Shown in pieces: positions 9,223-19,991 of a stretch of DNA of 58,588 nt. This stretch comes from Polyangiaceae bacterium (GTDB taxonomy: Bacteria > Myxococcota_A > Polyangia > Polyangiales > Polyangiaceae). The notes under the pieces are model-generated. The model worked only from the letters and a program-made list of their open reading frames with translations, was not told the DNA's origin and ran no database searches. The stretch covers positions 1 to 58,588 of the forward strand of contig JAICQQ010000029.1 of the NCBI GenBank assembly GCA_025937785.1. Direction: 5' to 3'. The translations under genes were made by a program, and so were the position numbers. Numbering within the stretch: position 1 is the first letter of the stretch; each line of letters begins with the position of its first letter.

Positions 9223-9420
9223 GACGAATGCACGGAAAAGCAGGGTCTCGGACGCTCGACCGAGCGGATGGACGATTTCGTGCTGCGGGCGCGATTGCTC
9301 GCGTGCGAAGCGGCAGGCGCAAATTACAGCCTGATTGTCTGTGGTGCGGACCCAGCCAGGAAACGTTGCCCGTGCAGCGCCCGCCGGTGATCCGGCGGTA
9401 CGCCAGGGAACCACTGAGCA

Positions 9421-9429
9421 TGTTAGATA
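9421..9429 (+). promoter_or_regulatory. Candidate extended -10 element
   Basis: TGTTAGATA has a TG-n-TAnnnA layout and lies about 63 bases before the lipoprotein start at 9493. It is in an otherwise gene-free 270-base gap; weak evidence only. Confidence 0.25.
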
Positions 9430-9492
9430 GAAGCGCCCGGCGTGCTCGTGACGCCGTGAGCTGACCCATTGGACGGAACCGTACGAGATACC

Positions 9493-10209
9493 ATGAAGCG
9501 AATCGACTGGCGGCTTACCTTGTGTGCTTGCGTGCTGCTCCCGGTGCTGGGTGCCTGCGGCGGCGATGACGGTGGCGGGGATGAACCGCCCGGGTCCTTT
9601 GCGGGGCAGAAGTACGTGCTCACCATCCAGTATGGTGATTGGTTGGACGAGCTCGGCGGCGAGGTCGATGACTATGTGCCGAAGTTTTGGCTCGACGTAG
9701 GAGGCTCGGGCACCAACTATCAGGTCACCATGGCGACCGCGAACGGGGATCAAGCGAACGTGCAGGACCCTGGCGTTCAGGAGCCGTGTAACCAGACGGT
9801 CACGGTGGCCGCCTCATCGAATCCGTATCCTGGGTTCAGCCTGGGACCGACGGATTTTCCCCTGTACCTGCGGCACGCGGTGCAGCCGATTGCCGTGCAA
9901 GCCACGGCCTACGATTTCACCTTGGTGGACGTGTTGCCGACGGGACAGGCGACGGACGCGACGAACTCGTTCACGGCCACGCTCGACGCCCGCCAGATTT
10001 ACCCGCTCTTCGCCGCGCTCACGCCGAAGACGCCTGAACGCCTGTGTGAATCCATCCTGCAGGAACAGCGTGGCATGTGCATGCCCTGTCGTGACGGTCA
10101 GGCGTACTGCATCACGTTCTCCGCGGGCTTCCTGGAAGCGGTGGCGAACCCTGCCATCGCGATCACGCCCGTCGCTACGCCCGATCCTGCCTGTATTCAG
10201 CTCGAGTAG
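9493..10209 (+). CDS. Putative lipoprotein of unknown function
   Basis: A 238-residue exported protein. The signal peptide MKRIDWRLTLCACVLLPVLG is followed by the lipobox Cys in VLGAC and an acidic Gly/Asp tether (GGDDGGGDEPPG). The mature part has no recognised domain; it is predicted mostly beta and has a late Cys cluster (ERLCESILQEQRGMCMPC). The ATG at 9493 is preferred over one 24 bases upstream because it places the charged n-region directly before the hydrophobic core. It converges with astA, with only 13 bases between the stop codons. The call rests on the signal peptide; the role is unknown. Confidence 0.75.
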   Translation: MKRIDWRLTLCACVLLPVLGACGGDDGGGDEPPGSFAGQKYVLTIQYGDWLDELGGEVDDYVPKFWLDVGGSGTNYQVTMATANGDQANVQDPGVQEPCNQTVTVAASSNPYPGFSLGPTDFPLYLRHAVQPIAVQATAYDFTLVDVLPTGQATDATNSFTATLDARQIYPLFAALTPKTPERLCESILQEQRGMCMPCRDGQAYCITFSAGFLEAVANPAIAITPVATPDPACIQLE

Positions 10210-10222
10210 CGCGGCGCCGCTT

Positions 10223-11290
10223 TCAAACGGGGGCTGGCGCGCCGCTCTGCTGGCGGCGGGCGCCGAGCGGTAGGGTGAACACCTCGTCGCCTCGGCTCAC
10301 GCCGAGCTGATCCAGCACGGCCGCCGGCAGCTCGAGCTCGCCCGCGGAGCAACGAGTGTGGGTGGCGATGGCGGCGCGGAAGTACGGAGCGGCTTCGAGG
10401 TCACGGCCTACCAGGAGGCTGCTGTCGGGTTCCGGTGTGTCGAGCACGCCGCCCAGTCGCACGCGCCGTGAGCACTTCACCAGCGTGACCTCGCCGGTCT
10501 CGGCGACGAAATGCGGTCCGCCGTCGAAGGGATCGATGCGGTCGGCGTAGCGGAACCCGACGCGGCGAAGCATCTTCTCGACGCCGAGTGTCTGGTGCCC
10601 GACCTTGCCGATCACGTTCTGAGCTTCCGGGCTGAACAGGCTCGCGTGCACCACGCCGTTCGGGAAGAGGTCGCTGATGAAGGTCTTGTCTTCGCTCGAG
10701 AGCAGGTCGGCTTCGGCGTAGTCGAGCTGCGTGAAGCGGCGCCCGAAAGCTTCCCACAAATGGCTGGTGCCGTCGGGTTCGAGCGGCGGGAGCAGCTCGG
10801 CCAAGAGCTGGTCCTGAAACAGCGCACGGTGCATGGCGACGTACAAAAAGCGCACGCACGCGATCACGAGGCCGAGTCGTTCGGGCGCGCGCCGGTATTC
10901 GGGATCGACGACCAGCCCGGCGAGCTCGGTAGGGCCGTCGTAAGAAAACCCGATGCGGAGCAGCTTGTGACGGAAATGGCGATCGAGCCGGCGCGAGTAC
11001 TTCTCTTCGCGGATGACGTCGAGATAGATGTACGGCGCATCGCGACGTCCGAGCTGCGCCACCAGCGTCGAAGTGCCGACGGCACGACCGCGCTCGACGT
11101 CGCGCAGCACGAACACGAACTTGCGCTCGGCAGGCGGTAGCTCACCGGCGAAGCTCCGGGCGCTGTGGTCGAGCAAGCGGACGACGTGGGCCCGGCTATT
11201 CGGTAGGTTTACGGTGTTGAGATGGCGAGCTAACTCGAGCAGTTCCCGTTCGTCTGTGCTCGTGGCTCCGTGGACCTCGTATCTCGGCAT
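10223..11290 (-). CDS. astA: Arginine N-succinyltransferase
   Basis: Family enzyme that transfers a succinyl group from succinyl-CoA to arginine, the first step of the arginine succinyltransferase pathway. At 355 residues it fits AstA, whose fold resembles a double GNAT acetyltransferase. Recognisable stretches are GTSTLVAQLGRRDAPYIYLD, GLVVDPEYRR, DLFPNGVVHASLF and the AstA-like DPFDGGPHFVAETGEV near the C-terminus. The ATG at 11290 begins MPRYEVHG; upstream codons lack family similarity. No astB/C/D/E genes lie nearby, so it may work alone or with distant genes. The C-terminal 40 residues, LPAAVLDQLGVSRGDEVFTL, resemble a small AbrB-like beta segment, which I treat as uncertain. Confidence 0.88.
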   Translation of the reverse strand: MPRYEVHGATSTDERELLELARHLNTVNLPNSRAHVVRLLDHSARSFAGELPPAERKFVFVLRDVERGRAVGTSTLVAQLGRRDAPYIYLDVIREEKYSRRLDRHFRHKLLRIGFSYDGPTELAGLVVDPEYRRAPERLGLVIACVRFLYVAMHRALFQDQLLAELLPPLEPDGTSHLWEAFGRRFTQLDYAEADLLSSEDKTFISDLFPNGVVHASLFSPEAQNVIGKVGHQTLGVEKMLRRVGFRYADRIDPFDGGPHFVAETGEVTLVKCSRRVRLGGVLDTPEPDSSLLVGRDLEAAPYFRAAIATHTRCSAGELELPAAVLDQLGVSRGDEVFTLPLGARRQQSGAPAPV

Positions 11291-11297
11291 CCCGGCG

Positions 11298-11306
11298 AAA
11301 ATAGCA
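11298..11306 (-). promoter_or_regulatory. Extended -10 of astA, implying a leaderless start
   Basis: On the minus strand TGCTATTTT (TG-n-TATTTT) ends 7 bases before the astA ATG. Transcription would begin at or next to the start codon. No good -35 is seen. Confidence 0.4.
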
Positions 11307-11380
11307 TGTGGGCTGCAGAAACGGGGGCAGAGCCCCCCCGGAATGGCGGTTTCTTCGACGTTTCCGGGCCGAAGATTTCG

Positions 11381-11389
11381 TGCTAGATG
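11381..11389 (+). promoter_or_regulatory. Candidate extended -10 of the aminotransferase gene
   Basis: TGCTAGATG lies 14 bases upstream of the ATG at 11404, predicting a very short leader. It matches the TGCTA core seen before other genes in the window. Confidence 0.4.
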
Positions 11390-11403
11390 CCCGCTCCTTA
11401 CCC

Positions 11404-12624
11404 ATGAGCACCTCGTCCACGGAGCACTGGTCGTTTCCTCGCGCCGAACTACTCCCCACCTACGCATTCGTGGCCTCCGACGCGGTCAAAGCCGAAGTGC
11501 GAGCCAGTGGCGCCGACATCATCGATCTGGGCCTGGGCAATCCCGATCGTCCGACGCCGCGTCAGATCGTCGAGCAGTTGCAGCAAGCGAGCACCATCGG
11601 CGAGAACCATCGCTATCACCCGGGGCGTGGGTTGTTTCGACTGCGCGAGGCGGTTTGTGGCTGGTACCAGCGGCGCTACTCCGCCAGCTTCGATCCCAAT
11701 CGGCAGGTGATGGTGACCATGGGTGCGAAAGACGGAATGACCGGCTTGTGTCTAGCGATGCTGGCGGCCGGTGACACCGTGCTCGCGCCCGATCCTTGCT
11801 ATCCGATTCACCGCGGCGCGCCGCTCATTGCCGGGGCCGAGGTGTTGACCTATTCGTCGACCGCCGACGAGCCCGCAGAAGCGATCCAGCACGCGCTCAC
11901 GCGGGCAGAGCGCGCGGGCAAGGCCGTCAAGCTCGTGATCGCCAACTATCCGCAAAACCCCACCGGTCGCACCATCACTCGCGAGCAGCTGAAGGCGCTT
12001 TGCAAGGTGGTGCAGCAGAGCGGTGCGTTCCTGTTGCATGATCTGGCCTACGCCGATCTGGATTTCAACCAGCGTTTCGCGCCAAGCATTTTCGACTGCG
12101 GGCTCCCCGCGAACCAGGTCGAAGCGTTCGCCGTCGAAGTCTTCAGCATGTCGAAGAGCTACCACATGCCCGGTTGGCGTATCGCCTACATGGTCGGCAA
12201 CGAGCGCATGATTTCAGCGCTCGCTCATCTGAAGACCTATACCGACTACGGTACTTTCATCCCAGTGCAGCACGCGGCGGCCTGGGCGCTCGACAACGGC
12301 GACGAGCTCGCCTACGAGATCCGCGAGCTCTATCGGGGCCGGGCCGAAGCCCTGGTCCAGGGTCTGACCCACGCCGGGTGGGAGAACGTGGCCGCGCCCA
12401 GCGGGACCATGTTTCTGTGGGTGCCGATTCCGCCGGCGTATGCAGGGTTGTCGAGCAGCGAAGCCACCGCACGTCTGATCCGTGAGGCCCACGTAGCGGT
12501 GTCGCCGGGCAGCGGCTTCGGACCGGGTGGCGAGGGGTTCGTGCGCTTCGCCCTGATCGAAGATCCCCCCCGCATCGAAGAGGCTTGTCGCCGCATCGCG
12601 CGGCTTTTCAAGCGGGCGGCCTGA
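11404..12624 (+). CDS. alaC: PLP-dependent aminotransferase, AlaC-like (glutamate-pyruvate)
   Basis: A 406-residue fold-type I class I/II aminotransferase. It closely follows the AlaC pattern: DIIDLGLGNPDRPTP, RYHPGRGLFRLREAV, ANYPQNPTGR, HDLAYADLDF and the pyridoxal-phosphate lysine in SMSKSYHMPGWRIAYMVGN, then KTYTDYGTFIPVQ and VSPGSGFGPGGEGFVRFAL. AlaC makes alanine from pyruvate and glutamate. LL-diaminopimelate aminotransferase is a related possibility, but the SKSYHMPGWR region and length favour AlaC. The ATG at 11404 fits the start of the AlaC alignment. It is transcribed away from astA, leaving a shared 113-base control region. Confidence 0.88.
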   Translation: MSTSSTEHWSFPRAELLPTYAFVASDAVKAEVRASGADIIDLGLGNPDRPTPRQIVEQLQQASTIGENHRYHPGRGLFRLREAVCGWYQRRYSASFDPNRQVMVTMGAKDGMTGLCLAMLAAGDTVLAPDPCYPIHRGAPLIAGAEVLTYSSTADEPAEAIQHALTRAERAGKAVKLVIANYPQNPTGRTITREQLKALCKVVQQSGAFLLHDLAYADLDFNQRFAPSIFDCGLPANQVEAFAVEVFSMSKSYHMPGWRIAYMVGNERMISALAHLKTYTDYGTFIPVQHAAAWALDNGDELAYEIRELYRGRAEALVQGLTHAGWENVAAPSGTMFLWVPIPPAYAGLSSSEATARLIREAHVAVSPGSGFGPGGEGFVRFALIEDPPRIEEACRRIARLFKRAA

Positions 12625-12776
12625 CTCGGACAGTCTTCTCGAGCAAAGGGCTGCGAAGCAAAGCCGCCTTACCAAGCCCACGCGGCGGTCTTGGCGGTTC
12701 GCAGCGCAAAAATCGAGGGCGGGCGTGCGCCGACACTTCGATCGCTTCTTGGATCGATTCACGATAGAGTGCCGCA

Positions 12777-13520
12777 ATGTTTGCGCGGAGAGTCAGCGTG
12801 GCGGCGCTGGGGTGGCTGTTGGCGGCGTTCAGCGGGGTGGCTTGCGGTGACGACGAAAGTCAGCAAGCGCTCGAAGCCACGACCGGCGCGATGCTCCCGT
12901 ATCTGACCGAGCCGTACAGCGCCGACTGCGACGGGTACACGCAAAGGCTTCGTGATTGCGGGATCCTGGGGGAGGGCCCGTTCACTTGCAGCGAACCGGA
13001 CTCCGAGGTGGACGTGTGCGTTTACGAGTGCGTCGCACTCGCCAGCTGCGGCATCCTGTCCGATCTTTTATGCGACAAGGTACGGGCGTTTCCGCTCGAA
13101 GAATGTTTCGTCGACTGCAATGCGTTCCAATGCGACTCCGGTGAGCCCGTCACCTCGATCTTCGTGTGCGACGGCTACGCGGACTGCTCGGACGGATCGG
13201 ACGAGAGCAGCTGCTTCGTGTGCGGTTCGGGCGAGGTGTTACCGCCGCGCTTCGTTTGCGATTACAATCGCCAGTGCCTCGATGGCTCGGACGAACACGG
13301 CTGCGAGACCTTCGAGTGCGATTCAGGGGAGACGGTCCCCGACAATCGAGAGTGCGATCTGATCCCGGATTGCCCCGATGGCTCGGACGAAAAGGATTGC
13401 GACATGTTCGTCTGCGAAGTCACCGGGGAGAAGATACTGCCCGCGTGGCAGTGTGATGCCGAGGAAGACTGCCTGGACGGCTCGGACGAGCAGGGCTGCG
13501 CGCCGCTCAACTGCCCCTGA
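12777..13520 (+). CDS. Exported protein with four LDL-receptor-class-A-like repeats
   Basis: A 247-residue secreted protein, probably a lipoprotein (hydrophobic signal to Cys23 in SGVAC; the lipobox is imperfect). Residues 51-110 are a Cys-rich region. Then four repeats of about 31 residues follow (117-146, 147-176, 179-208, 211-241), each with F-x-C, a GE pair, CD, a second Cys, and the calcium-binding-type signature DGSDE-x-x-C. These match the second half of LDL receptor class A modules, which fold around calcium and bind ligands. Each repeat keeps only four Cys instead of six; the pair expected to form the first disulfide is missing. Spacing and the invariant DGSDE make chance resemblance unlikely. 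It converges with the kinase gene at 12 bases. Confidence 0.88.
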   Translation: MFARRVSVAALGWLLAAFSGVACGDDESQQALEATTGAMLPYLTEPYSADCDGYTQRLRDCGILGEGPFTCSEPDSEVDVCVYECVALASCGILSDLLCDKVRAFPLEECFVDCNAFQCDSGEPVTSIFVCDGYADCSDGSDESSCFVCGSGEVLPPRFVCDYNRQCLDGSDEHGCETFECDSGETVPDNRECDLIPDCPDGSDEKDCDMFVCEVTGEKILPAWQCDAEEDCLDGSDEQGCAPLNCP

Positions 13521-13532
13521 TCGCTCTACCGT

Positions 13533-17441
<3,909 letters not shown>

Positions 17442-17453
17442 TTTTGTGCTCCA

Positions 17454-17483
17454 AGCGTACCCTCAAACTACGGCGTTCGTCAC
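17454..17483 (-). promoter_or_regulatory. Candidate sigma-70-type promoter of the kinase/ATPase gene
   Basis: Minus strand: GTGACG, 18 bases, TACGCT, then 12 bases to the GTG start with GGAGC between. The -10 TACGCT is the same hexamer as ahead of feoA. Confidence 0.4.
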
Positions 17484-17573
17484 CTGCATGCCGAGCCCGA
17501 GCGCGTACCCGGCGCAGAGCTGGGCCGAAGGGCCTCCTCTTCGATAAGGGCGCCGGCGTAATTGTCCGAGAAG

Positions 17574-17582
17574 GTGCTACCC
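17574..17582 (+). promoter_or_regulatory. Candidate extended -10 element
   Basis: TGCTACCCT lies 37 bases upstream of the ATG at 17620. It is identical in sequence to the element at 7194-7202. Confidence 0.35.
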
Positions 17583-17619
17583 TTGACCCGACCCGCGCGC
17601 GGGGTCGAGCGCTCCCTCC

Positions 17620-19083
17620 ATGCTGCAGAAGGTCGCGATTCACCAGACCCGTCTTCGCATCCCCGGCGTGGGAGTCGACGCTCGCGGTGTTTGCATGGGG
17701 GCGCGCGGGCTGGTGCTGCTGCCGGGGCTCGATCGTCTCGTCGCATTTTTGGCGATCTACACGCGCGAGGTCGCGCTGACTCAGGTGCTCGCGTCGATGA
17801 AGCCGGAGGTCGTGCGATCGGCCCTGGGTGCTCGCGAAGTCGCGATGAGCTTCGACGCAGTTTCGAGCGACGTCATGGATCGGGTAGCAGCGGTAGCTCG
17901 CCTCACCGGGGCCTTCACGTTCACGGGAACCACACGGCATTTCGTCCAGTATCGGGATGCTGCGGCACCGTTTGGCTACGACGCCGTGGAACTGCTCAAG
18001 AGCAACGCCGAGCTCTGCCTGTATCACGACACGTTCTCGCAGGCGTACGACCTCGAGCGCACGCTCGAACTCAGGCAACTCGTCGAGCGCTTGTCGGCGG
18101 AGCCCACGCAGGCGTCCGGCTTCGACAGCGGTGCGGCCTGGGTACTCGCAGCGGCCGGCCTGGGGCCGCCGTTGGTGCGGCACTTCGCGGCCGCAGGCAT
18201 CGCCGCTCGCGCCGCGCTGCTGGCGCCCAAGAGTGAGCTCGGGCTCGGTTCCAGCCCGTGGCTGTTCCGTCTCGACGCCGTGCCGCCTCGCCTGCGCGGT
18301 CTGCTGACACAAACTCCGGGGCTCAGTCTGTTTCTGGAGAAAACGGAAGGCGCGGCCGTCGCCTTCGGGTACGAGCACCCGTGGGCCCTCGCGGCTCTTC
18401 CCGTGTTCCGACCTGGCGAGCTCGTGCTCTTTCCTGGGGAAAACCGCCCTGCGCTCGTGCTCGAGCTGCCGAGCGTCTTCGCTCCCGTGGCGACGCTGGT
18501 CGAGCCTCGCGCGGCTCGGCTCCTGCCCGAAGACGCAGTGCAAGTCCCCGCGGCCGGTTTGCCTCGGGTCGCCACGCGCGTGCGCTTGCTTCCTTCCGTT
18601 GCTGCCAGCCGCCGTCTCGCTGCGGCGCGCCTGGTCGGTGCCGAGACCGAGCAGCTCCGTAAGCTTTCCTACATCGTGAGCCCGCAGACCCTCAGCGAAG
18701 CTCGGATCGCTGCCACCGACCAGGGGGTGTTCCTGATCCAGCCGGTAGCCGGGCCAGCGATCCCGCTGGGTGCGCTTTACGCCGAGGCCGGCGATCGCAT
18801 CTACGTGCCTCTCGGCTACGAGCTGGTGCCCCGGCTCGCGCCCGAGCTGCTGCTCGCTTCGATGCAAGTTCCCGAGGGCCACCTGCTGTTCTTTCATGGG
18901 GACGGGACCTCGAGCGCGCTCCCTGCCGCTGCGTTTGCTCCGCTGGCCCAGGCCTTGCTCGACCCTAGCACCTGGACCGAGCCCACCGCGCGCGCGTTTC
19001 GCGAGGAGCTCGCGGCTCAACTACCGACGCTGTGGCTCGACACACTCGGCCTGCGTCCGCTGAAGCGAGCGGACGAAGCGTGA
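17620..19083 (+). CDS. Hypothetical protein (first gene of an unknown coupled pair)
   Basis: A 487-residue protein that I do not recognise. It has no signal peptide and no strong membrane helix; composition is Ala/Leu-rich with short beta-prone phrases such as VYVPLGYELVPRL and VPEGHLLFFHGDG, suggesting a soluble mixed alpha/beta protein of several domains. It begins MLQKVAIHQTRLRIPGVG. Its last codons overlap the next gene by GTGA, so both products are likely made together and may interact. It is divergent from the large kinase/ATPase gene. Reading-frame length and codon use support a real gene. A profile search is needed for any function. Confidence 0.8.
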   Translation: MLQKVAIHQTRLRIPGVGVDARGVCMGARGLVLLPGLDRLVAFLAIYTREVALTQVLASMKPEVVRSALGAREVAMSFDAVSSDVMDRVAAVARLTGAFTFTGTTRHFVQYRDAAAPFGYDAVELLKSNAELCLYHDTFSQAYDLERTLELRQLVERLSAEPTQASGFDSGAAWVLAAAGLGPPLVRHFAAAGIAARAALLAPKSELGLGSSPWLFRLDAVPPRLRGLLTQTPGLSLFLEKTEGAAVAFGYEHPWALAALPVFRPGELVLFPGENRPALVLELPSVFAPVATLVEPRAARLLPEDAVQVPAAGLPRVATRVRLLPSVAASRRLAAARLVGAETEQLRKLSYIVSPQTLSEARIAATDQGVFLIQPVAGPAIPLGALYAEAGDRIYVPLGYELVPRLAPELLLASMQVPEGHLLFFHGDGTSSALPAAAFAPLAQALLDPSTWTEPTARAFREELAAQLPTLWLDTLGLRPLKRADEA

Positions 19084-19991
19084 AGCCGTTCGATCTGGCT
19101 CGCAGTTTGACGGAGCGCCTGCTGCTGCCGCTGATGCAGGGTGCCGAGGTGCGGCTCGTAGAGCCAGTGGGGGAAGCCCGCGCGGTCGAGCTCGGCAAGG
19201 CGCTCAGCGGTGCACGGCTGTTCGATGAAGTGGAGGAGCTCAGACTGCGTGCGGCCAGGCGCTGGGTGCCCGTGGACGAGCTGGGCGACATCGCCGCGGA
19301 CGAGTGGTTGCTGGTGGCGGCGCTCAACGATCTGTTGCAGCTCACGAACCCGGCGCTCGGGCGCGTGCGCCCGCGGCGTACTCGCGCGCGGCTCGCCCAT
19401 CTGATCGAGCGCGTCATCGAGCGCGCGGGGCCGCCTCGCAGCGTCATCGCGGCGGTGTCGCGGCATGCCCTGTTCTCGCGCGTCGTCGAACTTTCCCGCA
19501 TCGATACGCAGGTGAGCTGGTGGACGGGCAGTGATAAGTTCGTGGGCCAGGCTCCGCCTGAGCGGCTGCTGCATTGGCCACGCCTGAGGAAGGTACGGCG
19601 CCGCGCCGAGCACGTGTGCTTGGCGCAGATGGCAGACGAAAGCGCTGGTGAGTTCGCCGGGTTGCTCGATCGCTGGTTGGCCGCGACGCCGCTGACGACG
19701 CTGGGCACCTCGCAGCGGTCAGGAGTTCCCTTCGGCTGGACGGGCTCGGCGCTGGCGCTGACGAGCACCCCCGGCGGCCGGCGCGTCGCGCTGCGCGTGC
19801 TGTTGAGCACCGCGGACGTGCCAGCTGCGTTGAAGGAGCTCGGGCATGCTGCCGAGCTGCTGCGCCCGATCGACGCCGGGGCGTTCGACCATGCCCGAGC
19901 CTTCGTCGCCGAAGCCGAGGCGCGTCGCCGTCAGTTTGCCGAACAGCTCGGGGACCTGGCAGCGCCGAGGGCGCTCGGCGTGCGGTCCTAA
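19080..19991 (+). CDS. Hypothetical protein (second gene of an unknown coupled pair)
   Basis: A 303-residue predicted soluble, mostly helical protein. The GTG at 19080 overlaps the stop of the preceding gene (GTGA) and begins VKPFDLARSLTERLL; a longer frame would begin inside that gene. A distinctive central segment is RHALFSRVVELSRIDTQVSW followed by WTGSDKFVG. The C-terminal part, with RVLLSTADVPAALKELGHAA, appears helical. No known motif was found. Its stop TAA shares the bases CTAA with the convergent stop of the tubulin-like gene. Function unknown; translational coupling suggests it acts with the upstream protein. Confidence 0.8.
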   Translation: MKPFDLARSLTERLLLPLMQGAEVRLVEPVGEARAVELGKALSGARLFDEVEELRLRAARRWVPVDELGDIAADEWLLVAALNDLLQLTNPALGRVRPRRTRARLAHLIERVIERAGPPRSVIAAVSRHALFSRVVELSRIDTQVSWWTGSDKFVGQAPPERLLHWPRLRKVRRRAEHVCLAQMADESAGEFAGLLDRWLAATPLTTLGTSQRSGVPFGWTGSALALTSTPGGRRVALRVLLSTADVPAALKELGHAAELLRPIDAGAFDHARAFVAEAEARRRQFAEQLGDLAAPRALGVRS

